DNA from: Mixophyes australis
Lineage: Eukaryota; Chordata; Amphibia; Anura; Limnodynastidae
Length of the DNA stretch: 64,000 nucleotides
Assembly: GCA_036250195.1 (NCBI GenBank)
Contig: JAVHZZ010000011.1
Span: 58,656,919 to 58,720,918 of the forward strand
Reading direction: 5' to 3'
The notes beneath the pieces are model-generated. The model ran no database searches and was not told the DNA's origin. It worked only from the letters and a program-made list of their open reading frames with translations. This document shows positions 1 through 11,191 of this stretch, piece after piece (within the stretch, counting starts at the first letter, position 1; the number at the start of each line of letters is the position of its first letter). The position numbers and the translations under genes were made by a program.

Positions 1-289
1 TTCTAGCCAGTGCTCTGCCTTTACGTTTTAAAGGTGTCCTTTAGTTTATTAAACTGCCATCCTGTCTGCCACTGATGTGTTACTATGTGTAATAGGGATT
101 CTATCTTTTATTTAACTTCCATGTATTTGTGCCACTTCCCTGTAACTAATTTCAGCCATCCAGCTCGCTGCATCTTTTAGTCAATATTGGTCATTAGAAA
201 ATACACTGTAAATGACTGTTAATTATATAAATACTATTATAGGAACAAAAACAGCTCAAAATGATATAATTTTACTTGTTTTTCACAAT

Positions 290-391
290 TTTTAATGAGA
301 TCCAAAACCAAAACCAAAACACATAAGGATTTTTGGCCAAAATCATAACCAAAACAGGAAGATGATTTAGAACCAAAACGGAGCATCTCTA
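290..391 (+). repeat. Fragment of hAT-1 right end
   Basis: This stretch is rich in the CCAAAA motif and ends in CATCTCTA (384-391), the right terminal repeat of the hAT element that ends at 6694. No matching left terminus is visible, so I read it as a truncated or solo end of the same family. Sequence match is direct; family assignment follows from the complete copy. Confidence 0.6.
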
Positions 392-2025
392 ATTGTAATA
401 GATAATTATGTGCAGTGTCCCTGTATAGTATACAAACATCCTTTATATTATCTATCAAATATCACTCTAAATCACAGCATGACTAACACTACTTAGTTCA
501 CTACCACTTCACTCATAAACATATGATTCCCAACACCTCTTTTCCCCATTCCCTAGTGTGAGGATCAACAACACTAGCTCCAGGTGACTGCTGTCAGAAG
601 TCAATTCACAATGACTGCTACAAACACCTTCTATCAATTCCTGTAATCAACACTCTGCTAAGAACAGCAATCTAACTAGTCACCACACCTGGACTACTGC
701 AATTAACTCTTCCGTGAAAATGTCAAGTCAATCAGAATAATTTATCTCATCTGTTTGTAGCCTTTATAAAGTCCCACAGTTCAACCAAAGTTTTGCAGGA
801 GCCAAGTTTTGTTTGGCGTTTATCTGCTTGTGCTTTGAAGACTTGATTTGATTGTACAGTACAATTCTACAGTAATATAAAATATGGAGTGTAATACAGC
901 ACTACTGGAATCCCAAAATAAGCAGAACAGATACTGACTTCGTTGTATTATAAAGAACACGGAGCTGTAACAAATAATCAGGCACGTTCTATTGAAAATC
1001 AACTTACAATAGTAATGCCATCGATGTTCCCGTAGCAGGTACTTGTAGCGGAGATCGTCTTCTAATGTGACGGACGTCAGGTGTGCAACAATGATAGCCG
1101 TCTTCACCTTTCAAAAGGGAAACCATCCGTGTTCCCGTAATGAATACTTGTATCGAACACCGTTTCTACTTTCTCCAATGCTTGGTTTTGTCCGCCACTG
1201 TTTTACCATCTCCAATACATTGACTTTGGCTTTGTTCATCACTATTCTACCTTCTGCAATCCTTTGACTTTGGCTTGTACCTCACAACCAGTTGTCTCAG
1301 GACCAAGCGGCTTGGCTGGATGTACTGTATCTGACATCTACCCAGGCCAAGTGATTCTTTTCTGGGAGCTGCCAGTACCGTGTCACCAAGCTTCCTTCCA
1401 GCTTCAAGTTCACCTGCTCTCAAGTTTGGAAAATGTAGTAAAAAGCAGTATGACATGTAGACTATAGCCTTTGTGGCTTGGTTTTCTAGGAGTATGAAAT
1501 GATTTGGTACAAATAGATATTTCATAGTAATTCTTGAATAGAAAAATAACACTGTCTAACTTGCCCCTAACAAAATATACATTTAAATTGGAAAGCATGT
1601 TTAAAAACTATGTCTGCATGGAAAATTCATGTGTGCTCTGTGCACCTTGCTGTGCTATAGCAGGATGCATTAAGGAGTACTGTGCAATATATGTTAGCCA
1701 GAATTCCACACCGCAAAGTACTGGAGCACAAAAAAGATTGCATTGTGCATAAGGCAGGGCATTGCATATTTAATTTTTATGCTTTCTGTGGAAAATTTTA
1801 ACTCTATTTTATTCCCTGATGTGCCTTCAGGCTGAAATATATGCCCATGAAACATAGGGTAAGTTTATAAACCTATAGGTATTATCCTTTATTATGCTTT
1901 GTTTAGACAGTGCCAACATATTCTGCAGAGAAAGTTTACTCACAATAGCCCCTGCCCCAGTGAAACCCACTATCTCTTTTCTCTTAGCACAAAAAATACT
2001 AGGAACAATTTTTTTAGAAGCTAAT
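392..2025. other. No recognisable feature
   Basis: Both strands contain only short open frames with no domain or motif I recognise, and no repeat shared with the rest of the window. The same holds for 1-289. It is probably intergenic or intronic DNA. Confidence 0.5.
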
Positions 2026-2200
2026 TATCTTTCAATGACGTTTTTGGACTATGGGAGGAAGCTGGAGTAAACCCACACAATTACAAGGAGAACATACAAA
2101 CTCCAGACATGTAATACTAGGTAATCCTAGTCAGAAATACATTCAGTACACTAACATAAAGAGGCAGTAATGTTCACCATTGTGCCACTATACCCTTCCT
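2026..2200. repeat. Decayed interspersed repeat (SINE/LINE-like)
   Basis: Phrases such as GGACTATGGGAGGAAGC, followed by GGAGAACATACAAACTCCA and later ACCATTGTGCCACTATACCC, occur in this order in an old interspersed repeat seen widely in fish and amphibian genomes. I recognise the pattern but cannot name the family with certainty. It carries no open frame. Confidence 0.45.
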
Positions 2201-2548
2201 GTAAGTAAACATTTTATCGTTATTGCTCTGCTAAACAGGACTTTAAAGTAATTGATAAACAAGAGAATGCAGCTGAATTTAAGTGCAGCTGATAGCATCC
2301 ATTTTGGAAAATGAATCCAATAATTACAGCTGAAATTTTACTTAAACTATACTATGATTAAATATACATGTGTGTGACAGTAACTTTATTTCCTGTCAAA
2401 CCGTAAAGCAGGTGTCCTGAGGCGAGCTCAGAGAGGACAGAAACCTCATCAAAAGATTGTATGAACAAATTAAATCTTGCACCATAAAAATTAGAGATGG
2501 GCGGGTCCGGTTCTCCGAGAACCGAACCCACCCGAACTTTGGGTATCC

Positions 2549-2576
2549 GAGTACCGAGCTGAGCAGCTCGGTACTC
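2549..2576. repeat. Subterminal hairpin of hAT-1
   Basis: Two 13-base arms, GAGTACCGAGCTG and its exact complement, are separated by two bases. Further palindromic GC-rich sequence lies just upstream. Subterminal repeats of hAT elements often serve as transposase binding sites; that role here is inferred. Confidence 0.6.
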
Positions 2577-2663
2577 TCCCGCCCATTCCGAATCCAAATC
2601 GAGGCCGAACGTCATTGTGACGTTGTCGGATCTCGGGACTCGGTTCTCTCGATACTTCAACTT

Positions 2664-2671
2664 TATAAATA
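2664..2671 (+). promoter_or_regulatory. Possible TATA box of hAT-1
   Basis: TATAAATA lies about 170 bases inside the left terminus, upstream of a conserved leader that is shared with the second copy at about 40087. Its position suits a core promoter for the element's transcript. No transcription evidence is available from sequence. Confidence 0.35.
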
Positions 2672-2840
2672 CACGCCTCCACAGCAATCCATCGCCATTT
2701 GACAGAGGGAGAGAGCAGGGTGTAGTCATAGGCTAATTAGAGCAGGGACAGAGAATACAATATTGTTCTTGCAATTGCTCTAACCAAAATCGCTAGTGCA
2801 GAGAGGAGGATAGAGGTTTATTATTTTTTCTTCATATTTG

Positions 2841-5350
2841 GCACTCCCCAGCGCTTTTGGGGTGTCCCCCATAATTGTGCATTAATATTTCTGGCTGTCA
2901 AAAGTCATATCTGTCAGCAGTATCTACTAAATAATTTGTAGCACACCTCAGTGCTTTTGGGGTGTCCTCCCTAATTGTGCATTAATATTTCTGGCTGTCA
3001 AAAGTCATATCTGTCAGCAGTATCTACTAAATAATTTGTAGCACTCCTCAGTGCTTTTGGGGTGTCCTCCCTAATTGTGCATTAATATTTCTGGCTGTCA
3101 AAAGTCATATCTGTCAGCAGTATCTACTAAATAATTTTTAGCACTCCTCAGTGTTTTTGGGGTGTCCTCCCTAATTGTGCATTAATATTTCTGGCTGTCA
3201 AAAGTCATATCTGTCAGCAGTATCTACTAAATAATTTTTAGCACTCCTCAGTGTTTTTGGGGTGTCCTCCCTAATTGTGCATTAATATTTCTGGCTGTCA
3301 AAAGTCATATCTGTCAGCAGTATCTACTAAATAATTTTTAGCACTCCTCAGTGTTTTTGGGGTGTCCTCCCTAATTGTGCATTAATATTTCTGGCTGTCA
3401 AAAGTCATATCTGTCAGCAGTATCTACTAAATAATTTTAGCACTCCTCAGTGTTTTTGAGGTGTCCTCCCTAATTGTGCATTAATATTTCTGGCTGTCAA
3501 AAGTCATATCTGTCAGCAGTATCTACTAAATAATTTTTAGCACTCCTCAGTGCTTTTGGGGTGTCCTCCCTAATTGTGCATTAATATTTCTGGCTGTCAA
3601 AAGTGATAACTGTCAGAAGAATCTACTAAATAATTTTTAGCACTCCTCAGTGCTTTTGGGGTGTCCTCCCTAATTGTGCATATATATTTTCTGGCTGTCA
3701 AAAGTCATATCTGTCAGCAGTATCTACTAAATAATTTGTAGCACTCCTCAGTGGTTTTGGGGTGTCCTCCCTAATTGTGCATTAATATTTCTGGCTGTCA
3801 AAAGTCATTTCTGTCAGCAGTATCTACTAAATAATTTTTAGCACACCTCAGTGCTTTTGGGGTGTCCTCCCTAATTGTGCATTAATATTTCTGGCTGTCA
3901 AAAGTCATATCTGTCAGCAGTATCTACTAAATAATTTTTAGCACATCTCAGTGCTTTTGGTGTGTCCTCCCTAATTGTGCATTAATATTTCTGGCTGTCA
4001 AAAGTCATTTCTGTCAGCAGTATTTACTAAATAATTTTTAGCACTCCTCAGTGCTTTTGGGGTGTCCTCCCTAATTGTGCATTAATATTTCTGGCTGTCA
4101 AAAGTCATATCTGTCAGCAGTATCTACCAAATAATTTTTAGCACTCCTCAGTGCTTTTGGGGTGTCCTCCCTAATTGTGCATTAATATTTCTGGCTGTCA
4201 AAAGTCATATCTGTCAGCAGTATCTACCAAATAATTTTTAGCACTCCTCAGTGCTTTTGGGGTGTCCTCCCTAATTGTGCATTAATATTTCTGGCTGTCA
4301 AAAGTCATTTCTGTCAGCAGTATCTACTAAATAATTTGTAGCACTCCTCAGTGCTTTTGGGGTGTCCTCCCTAATTGTGCATTAATATTTCTGGCTGTCA
4401 AAAGTCATATCTGTCAGCAGTATCTACTAAATAATTTGTAGCACTCCTCAGTGGTTTTGGGGTGTCCTCCCTAATTGTGCATTAATATTTCTGGCTGTCA
4501 AAAGTCATTTCTGTCAGCAGTATCTACTAAATAATTTTTAGCACACCTCAGTGCTTTTGGGGTGTCCTCCCTAATTGTGCATTAATATTTCTGGCTGTCA
4601 AAAGTCATATCTGTCAGCAGTATCTACTAAATAATTTTTAGCACACCTCAGTGCTTTTGGGGTGTCCTCCCTAATTGTGCATTAATATTTCTGGCTGTCA
4701 AAAGTCATTTCTGTCAGCAGTATTTACTAAATAATTTTTAGCACTCCTCAGTGCTTTTGGGGTGTCCTCCCTAATTGTGCATTAATATTTCTGGCTGTCA
4801 AAAGTCATATCTGTCAGCAGTATCTACCAAATAATTTTTAGCACTCCTCAGTGCTTTTGGGGTGTCCTCCCTAATTGTGCATTAATATTTCTGGCTGTCA
4901 AAAGTCATATCTGTCAGCAGTATCTACCAAATAATTTTTAGCACTCCTCAGTGCTTTTGGGGTGTCCTCCCTAATTGTGCATTAATATTTCTGGCTGTCA
5001 AAAGTCATTTCTGTCAGCAGTATCTACTAAATAATTTGTAGCACTCCTCAGTGCTTTTGGGGTGTCCTCCCTAATTGTGCATTAATATTTCTGGCTGTCA
5101 AAAGTCATATCTGTCAGCAGTATCTACTAAATAATTTGTAGCACTCCTCAGTGCTTTTGGGGTGTCCTCCCTAATTGTGCATTAATATTTCTGGCTGTCA
5201 AAAGTCATTTCTGTCAGCAGTATCTACTAAATAATTTTTAGCACACCTCAGTGCTTTTGGGGTGTCCTCCCTAATTGTGCATTAATATTTCTGGCTGTCA
5301 AAAGTCATATCTGTCAGCAGTATCTACTAAATAATTTTTAGCACTCCCCA
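2841..5350. repeat. 100-bp minisatellite, about 25 units, inside hAT-1
   Basis: Units start with GCACTCCTCAGTGCTTTTGG and recur at 100-base spacing (2841, 2941, 3041 and so on to 5341), with one unit a base short near 3440. Variants such as GTGGTTTTGG, CATTTCTG, TATTTACTAA and TATCTACCAA recur in the same order 700 bases apart (3741 and 4441 onwards), so a seven-unit block has itself been duplicated. There are no spacers and no open frame. A related array of about 104-bp units stands at about 40250-40795. Confidence 0.95.
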
Positions 5351-5366
5351 GTGGTTTGCGCTCAGA

Positions 5367-6026
5367 ATGGATTCAAAGCAGTCCACATATGATCTGAATG
5401 AGCAACCAGGTTCTGTCACCAGTCCTGATGTTAGTGTTCCCAGTACGTCATCTGGCCAAGGCGATGTCAAACAACAGAGTGTTTTCAAATTAGTGCAAAA
5501 AACAAAAACCAAAAAAAAAATTACTGTATTGAAGCGAAAAAGAAGTGTAACTGAGTAAAAGTTAAGTGACGATAAAAAAAAAATTGCAAGCATGCCATTC
5601 TACACACGCAGTGGCAAAGAGAGAATGAGGCCTTCACCTTTGGCTATTAGTGGCAGATCCCAAAAAGTTACCCAGCCTACAATTGGTGCACAACTACTGT
5701 TACGCGTCAAAGCCGAGCTGCAAGATAACAGTGAGGCATTACAGGAGAATATTTGCTCTGATTCACAAATGACAACAATCCCTGTGGAGAGTCCATCCAA
5801 CAGTGGGATGTCTAATCGTGAGCATTCTGCTGATGTGTGCCTTAATAGCCCGAGTGTAGCCGGTGATACCCAAATTGAGGATGCCACTTTGGAATTAGAA
5901 GAGGATGAGGGGGAGATTTGTGTAGGCGACGAGGGCGCTAATGATGATGTTGATGATTATGATGCAGACAGATACCAAATTGCCTTTCTCAATTTCTATT
6001 TATATTCTAGATTATATAACGGCTGA
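5367..6026 (+). pseudogene. hAT-1 N-terminal reading frame with internal stop
   Basis: An ATG at 5367 opens a frame of 63 codons that stops with TAA just after 5555; the same frame continues from there to 6026. Read together it would be about 220 residues: a Ser/Thr-rich start, a basic stretch (KTKTKKK, LKRKRS) that could act as nuclear localisation signal, a basic middle part and a strongly acidic C-terminal third (residues EEDEGE, DDVDDYD). I see no BED zinc finger, catalytic motif or hAT dimerisation domain. The position just after the array and inside the element suggests the remains of the element's own protein. The function is unknown. Confidence 0.5.
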
Positions 6027-6300
6027 ATAGTTTTCTATTTTACTCCTAGTGGAGAGAGGATCTGATGCAGACAGATACCAAACTGCCTTTGTCCATTTCA
6101 ATTTATATTGTACAGTATATAACGGCTGAATTTATTAGTATTTTATACAAGTGGAGGGGGGCCTAGAGAGACAGAAACCAAACTGGCTTTCTCCATGTCA
6201 ATTAATATTGTACAGTCTATAATGGCTGAATTTTTTGTTTTTTTAAAAAAGTGGAGGGGGCCTATAGAGACAGAAAGCAAACTGTCTTTTTCCATTTCTT
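5962..6300 (+). repeat. Tandem ~95-bp repeats in hAT-1 3' region
   Basis: Four imperfect units carry the pattern GACAGATACCAAA, then TATATAACGGCTGAAT, then GTGGAGGGGG, starting near 5962, 6062, 6159 and 6253. The last units are shared in reverse orientation with 39150-39370. The acidic end of the open frame runs into the first unit. Confidence 0.75.
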
Positions 6301-6544
6301 TACATATTTAACTATAAGTGTAGGGTGTAATATAGATTCAAAGACGATGGCTGCATTGCCAATATGCATAGATGGAGAGGAAGACAATCTGTTTTGTGTG
6401 TAGAATAAATGAAGGCCTACCAACAAAGAATTAAACAGTTTTTTTGGATGATTTATTACCTCAACAATTAGATTACTTATCTCTAAAACAGTTGGAGCAC
6501 TAAATTGGGTTATTTTAGGCACAAAAACATGTATTTTCCAACAA

Positions 6545-6680
6545 AATAGCAAAACAAAACCAAACAAAACCAAAACCAAAACCAAAACACGCAATGGCGG
6601 TTTTGCAAAACCAAAACCAAAACCAAAACACGCCGGTAATCCAGATCCAAAACCGAATCCAAAACCAAAACACGGGGGTC
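6545..6680 (+). repeat. CCAAAA-rich subterminal array of hAT-1
   Basis: Repeated CCAAAA hexamers run up to the right terminus. The same sequence, inverted, opens the copy at 38422. Such subterminal hexamer clusters resemble transposase binding regions of hAT elements; that function is inferred. Confidence 0.7.
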
Positions 6681-6702
6681 AGTGACCATCTCTAATAAAA
6701 AT

Positions 6703-7136
6703 ACAAGGTCCCCTCTAAATTCACACAGGACAAAGAAAAAAAAATCAAATCTAAAATCAAAATTCAGTACTTCTGCTTTTTACCAATGCATAATGGATTT
6801 AATGGAATTTATATGAAAGGACAAGAGGGAAAAATACCAACAAACATTTCAGAGTGCAAAATAAACCACTTTTGGAAAGAAAAAAATAAAAATAAATGTA
6901 TCCCTTTAACCTTAGAGGGGTCTCCAAGCTGTTCAAACCTCTGGTGGTGAAGAATTACTGCTAGTTAGTATTATGTGTAGATACATGGTTACAAAAGATG
7001 ATAATATGACTTTGTAAATACAAGTTACATATGCAGATAATTGTCTTCTCTTCCTCAGCATCACTTCCTATACTCCCTAGCTCACTTGTCTTCCATTGTC
7101 ACTTCGTAGTAACATGACAACCATTATATGCAATAC
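6703..7136. other. No recognisable feature
   Basis: AT-rich sequence between hAT-1 and the gypsy-1 target duplication. I see no open frame or repeat here. Confidence 0.5.
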
Positions 7137-7141
7137 CTATG

Positions 7142-7910
7142 TGTTAGGAACCCCTCCAGCCGGCACAACACAACCCGGAATCTACTCTGCCATTCAGGTG
7201 TTCACTGGAGCCCCTGATGGTGGGGGCAGACTGGGCTGCAGACTGACAGAGGGTCGTGAAGTGTGTACCGGCTGGGGAGAACCCAGGCAAGCGGAGAAAA
7301 TTCCACGCAGAGGTCAAGGGCCGGCAACAGACAGCTGTATCAGTAAACAAGCTGAGGTCAGGGGTCACAGGCGGATAGCAGAAGCGATAAACAGCCTAGG
7401 GATCAGGGTCACAGGATACACGAGCGAAGTCAGTTCAAAGCCAAAAGGTCATACACGGTAAATCAGACGAGGTCTCAGAAGACTAGAGCAGGAACAAGCA
7501 GGTCAGCAGACTGGAACACAGAAGCTATAACCGGCAATGAGGCAGCAGACCTCATTGCCTTAAATACACAGCTGGCCCAATAAGAACTTACATGCACCCC
7601 TGCAGATTAATGAGCCATATGGCTCCAGACCAATAAGGGCTGGTCCCTGATAAATTAACACAGATGCAGGCTAATGCCTGTAACTATCAGTCCCTTTAAT
7701 TAGCCCCCAGGCTGTGTCCTTTTTCGCGCATGCGCCCAGCTTCCAACACCGCCGGGACGCAGCGCTACCTGACAGACGTCCGGCCTTTGCCTTGGCGACG
7801 GCCGGGTAGGAAGGGGAAGTGACGTCCCGGTCGTCATGGTGATGGCCGGGACGCTGGGGCTGACAGGAAGCGAGCCGCGGCAGCTGTGAGTACCGCCGCG
7901 GCTCGTTACA
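7142..7910 (-). repeat. gypsy-1 3' LTR (769 bp)
   Basis: This is the downstream LTR in the sense of transcription. It matches 12081-12800 over its whole length except for a block near 7790-7850 that is absent from the other copy. Ends are TG and CA on either strand. Confidence 0.93.
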
Positions 7911-7930
7911 GTACCCCCCCCCTTGAGGAG
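7911..7930 (-). other. gypsy-1 polypurine tract
   Basis: On the minus strand a run of G with flanking purines directly abuts the 3' LTR. This is the expected position of the primer for plus-strand DNA synthesis. Confidence 0.75.
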
Positions 7931-7985
7931 GGGTTAAGGAACCCCGACATCCAGGTTTCCTTGGAAATTTTTTGAAGAACTCCTT

Positions 7986-8836
7986 CTATTGTTTAGGGGC
8001 ATGGAGTTGTCTCCGTGGAACCCAAGACCGCTCTTCTAACCCGCGATTCCTCCACTGCACCAGCCCTTGCACTTTTTTGGAATCCAGGATCCTTTGAACA
8101 ATATATCTTAGTGGTTTATTCGAATTTCCCCCAGGCACGCTTGAAGATTGGCTAGGATACAGTACCGGCTTCAACAATGAACAATGAGAAGTGTTGGGGA
8201 TCCTTAACTGGACTGGAATTTTTAACCTGAATGCTACGGAATTAACCTTCATGATAATGGGGAATGGCCCGATGAACTTAGGGCCCAACTTTTTGCAAGG
8301 CTGTCTGAGCCTGATATTTTTAGTAGAGAGCCATACTTTCTGGCCCACCTTGAGAGAGCAGATGGTACGGTGGCGGTCAGAATTTTTTTTCGCAGCAAAT
8401 GAAGCTCGTCTCAAAGATGAGTGTACCTTTGTCCAGATAAATCTGAGGTCCCTGGCAGTGGAGCGGATCTCCTGGATACCAGCAGATTTGAGAGAGTATA
8501 AGGAGTTGGCTCTAGGGTGAAAGCCATAATTACAAAAAAACTGAGAGGTTTTGGTGGATGAGTGGCACGAATTATTACATGCAAATTCCGCCCAGGGTAA
8601 CAAGGAGGACCAGTTATCATGAAATTCCGATGTGTAGCATCTTAAAAATTGCTCTAAGGCCTGGTTAACCCTTTCCGTTTGCCCATTTGACTGAGGGTGG
8701 TATGCGGATGACAAACTGATTTTAATTCCAAGCAGGGTACTGAAGGATTTTCAGAATTGTGCAATGAATTGTGATCCACGATCAGAAACGATATCAGAAG
8801 GAAGTCCATGGAGACGGAAAATATGTTGTATGATCT
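7986..8836 (-). pseudogene. gypsy-1 integrase C-terminal part and chromodomain
   Basis: The open part (8714 down to 7986, 242 codons) begins just before YHPQSNGQTERVNQ, which carries the glutamate of the DD35E integrase active site, and runs through the integrase C-terminal region (KVGQKVWLSTKNI, KLGPKFIGPFPI) into a chromodomain (YIVQRILDSKK, LEERSWVP). Chromodomains tether integration complexes to histone marks. Between 8836 and about 8715 the frame continues from the upstream integrase after a one-base shift and is broken by a TGA near 8752. The stop at 7986 is close to the polypurine tract, as expected for the end of pol. Confidence 0.88.
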
Positions 8837-10761
8837 CGAGCAGTGGGAAGACGGGTTAGTGTAATGAAACGTACCATTTTGCTGAAGCGGTCTACCACGA
8901 CCCAAATGGTATTGTGTCCTGCAGAAGGTGGTAAATCAACGATGAAGTCCATGGACAAATGTCTCCAAGGTTTTGCAGGAGCGGCCAACGGAACCAACTG
9001 ACCTACCGGGCTAGTCCTGGGAACTTTGTTCCTGGCACAGACTTCACAAGACAGGACGTGAGTCTTGACGTCAGCAGACAATGATGGCCACCATACAGTA
9101 CGGGAAAGGATTTCTAATGTCTTGAAAACTCCCGGATGTCCAGCAGACTGACTATTGTGTGCTTCAGTAAGGACTGCCTTTCTTAAATGAACAGGAACAA
9201 ACAAGCATCCTACCGGAGTATTGTCAGGAGCCAATCTCTGGAACCTTTGTAAGGTACAGCTCAAATCTTGAGTTAACCTGGCGTGGATCATAGACACAGG
9301 AACAATAGGTTCTGGGCTAGTGACCGGAGCATGATGTGCCAGGAAACTTCTGGACAGGGCGTCCGCTTGAATATTTTTAGAACCAGGATGATAGGTGATA
9401 ATAAAGTTAAACCGAGTGAAGAACAGCGACCAACGAGCCTGTCGGGGGTTCAGACGTTTGGCTGACTGTATATACTGCAGATTCTTATGATCCGTTATGA
9501 CGGAGATCTGGTGTGCAGCGCCTTCCAACCAGTGTCGCCATTCCTCAAAGGCCCATTTATTTGCCAACAATTCTCGGTTTCCCACGTCATAGTTGGTTTC
9601 CGCTGAGGAGAACTGACGGGAAAAAAAGGCACATGGATGCAAGCGGTGGGTCTCAGGATCTTTTTGTGACAAAATGGCTCCAGCACCGACGTCAGAGGCA
9701 TCTACCTCAAGAATAAACGGTACCTTAGGGTCCGGGTGTCTGAGGACTTGAGCGGACACAAAAGCTTTCTTCAGGGTTTTGAATGCAGTTATTGCCTGTT
9801 GTGACCAAACAGCTGGATCACCTCCTTTGCGGGTCAAGGTGACGATAGGAGCTACGATGTCAGCGAAACCGCCAATAAATCTCCTGTAATAATTGGCGAA
9901 TCCCAGGAATCTCTGGACCGCCTTGAGGTTATTGGTTTGTACCCAATCCAGGATTGCCTGGACCTTGGTTGGGTCCATGGAGAAACCTTCTGAGGAGATT
10001 ATATAGCCCAAGAAAGATACCTTCTGAACCTCGAACTCGCATTTCTTGAGTTTAGCGTAGAGGTGATGTTCCCGCAATTTCTGTAAGACTTGTCTGACAT
10101 GACCCTGGTGCACAGACAATGATTTGGAATATATGAGAATGTCATCTAAGTAGACAACAACAAAGTGTCCCAGGAACTCACGTAACACCTCATTAATCAA
10201 GTCCTGGAATACAGCAGGAGCATTACTAAGGCCAAACGGCAGGACCAGATATTCGTAGTGGCCCGAGAGCGTGTTGAATGCTGTCCTCCACTCATCACCT
10301 GCTCTAATACGTATGAGATTATAGGCACCACGAAGATCAATTTTTGTGAAGACTGTTGCCCCTCTCAGTTGATCAAAAAGTACGGAGATGAGGGGAAGGG
10401 GATAGGTGTTCTTAACCGTAATAAGGTTCAGCCCTCGATAATCGATACAGGGTCTGAGTCCGCCGTGCTTCTTGGACACAAAGAAGCACCCTGCTCCTAC
10501 TGGGGACTTGGATGGCCTGATGAAGCCTTTCTTCAAGTTTTCATCAATATACTCTTGCATGGATTTGGTCTCAGGACCGGAGAGAGAGTACAAGCGTCCC
10601 TTAGGTAATTTAGAGCCCGGAATGAGTTCAATTGCACAGTAGAAGTCCCGGTGCGGTGGTAGAGTGTCAGCAGCATTTTTAGAGAAAACATTGCGGTAGT
10701 CATGATACTGTGAAGGGAGTTGCTCTGGAGTAGACTGAACCATACGCAGAGGTAGTGTCAA
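8794..10761 (-). pseudogene. gypsy-1 pol: reverse transcriptase, RNase H, integrase N-terminal part
   Basis: This 655-codon frame encodes the RT with PFGLSNAPAVFQ and the catalytic VVYLDDIL, then RNase H with EVDASDVGAGAIL and VITDHKNLQYI, then the integrase HHCC zinc finger (H..H...CEVC near SADVKTHVLSCEVC) and the first catalytic aspartates (MDFIVDLPP, VVVDRFSKM). It is in the same frame as the protease upstream, from which it is divided only by TGA at 10762-10764. At about 8836 a one-base shift ends the frame early; the rest of integrase continues in other frames. Plus-strand open frames in the interval are shadows. Confidence 0.92.
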
Positions 10762-11110
10762 TCAGGACTGTGTACAATGAGGGCTCCACTGGATAATTTC
10801 TCCTTTCACCCAATCCATGACGGGGTTATGACGGGATAGCCAGGGGTGGCCCAGAATTAAAGGAACTGATGGACATTCGATAAGACGGAAGACTATGGAT
10901 TCCGAATGGAGAGCGCCAATGTTCAACTGTAGTGGTGGGGTCTCCCAAGTAATCTTGCCGCCTGGCAACGGACTACCGTCTAAACCACATACCGTAATGG
11001 CAGATTGGAGTTTAATCCGCGGAATCCCAGCAGATCGGGCAAACTCGATGTCAAGGAAGTTGCCAGCAGCTCCACTGTCGATGAAGCCGATAGTTTCACA
11101 GAACGGGCAC
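10762..11110 (-). pseudogene. gypsy-1 aspartic protease
   Basis: On the minus strand the motif FIDSGAAGNF at about 11085-11056 is the aspartic protease active site of gypsy elements. It is followed by the expected strand-rich region and the second signature LILGHPWLSRHNP. The frame ends in TGA at 10762 and RT continues in the same frame, so this stop is a point lesion. Upstream, the natural-looking continuation from gag (GRVHLGLHIVSPKNAVF) is in a different frame, which implies a one-base change near 11100. Confidence 0.82.
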
Positions 11111-11191
11111 TGAAGGTGAGCTGTGCAGGAATAAAAACAGCATTTTTCGGGGAAACAATATGCAGACCTAGGTGAACTCTCCCCTCATTCC

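Larger units (their letters stand above)
2492..6694 (+). mobile_element. hAT DNA transposon hAT-1, complete, array-bearing
   Basis: The element begins TAGAGATG and ends CATCTCTA, which are perfect inverted repeats of 8 bases. It is flanked by a perfect 8-bp target duplication ATAAAAAT at 2484-2491 and 6695-6702. Short terminal repeats with 8-bp duplications are the hallmark of the hAT superfamily. Internally, in order, it holds a GC-rich palindromic left end, a TATA-like box, a 2.5-kb array of 100-bp units, a lysine-rich then acidic reading frame with one stop, four copies of a ~95-bp repeat and a CCAAAA-rich right end. The transposase catalytic and dimerisation regions are missing, so it is non-autonomous. 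A second copy near 38.4-40.1 kb retains the hAT dimerisation domain, which confirms the superfamily. Confidence 0.88.

Noticed and set aside
1067..1552. Overlapping open frames near the left edge as a host exon
   Set aside because: No conserved motif, no credible splice signals pairing with neighbours, both strands equally open.
2841..5350. Regular repeats as a CRISPR array
   Set aside because: Units are contiguous, 100 bp long and near identical throughout, with no unique spacers, within a eukaryotic transposon.
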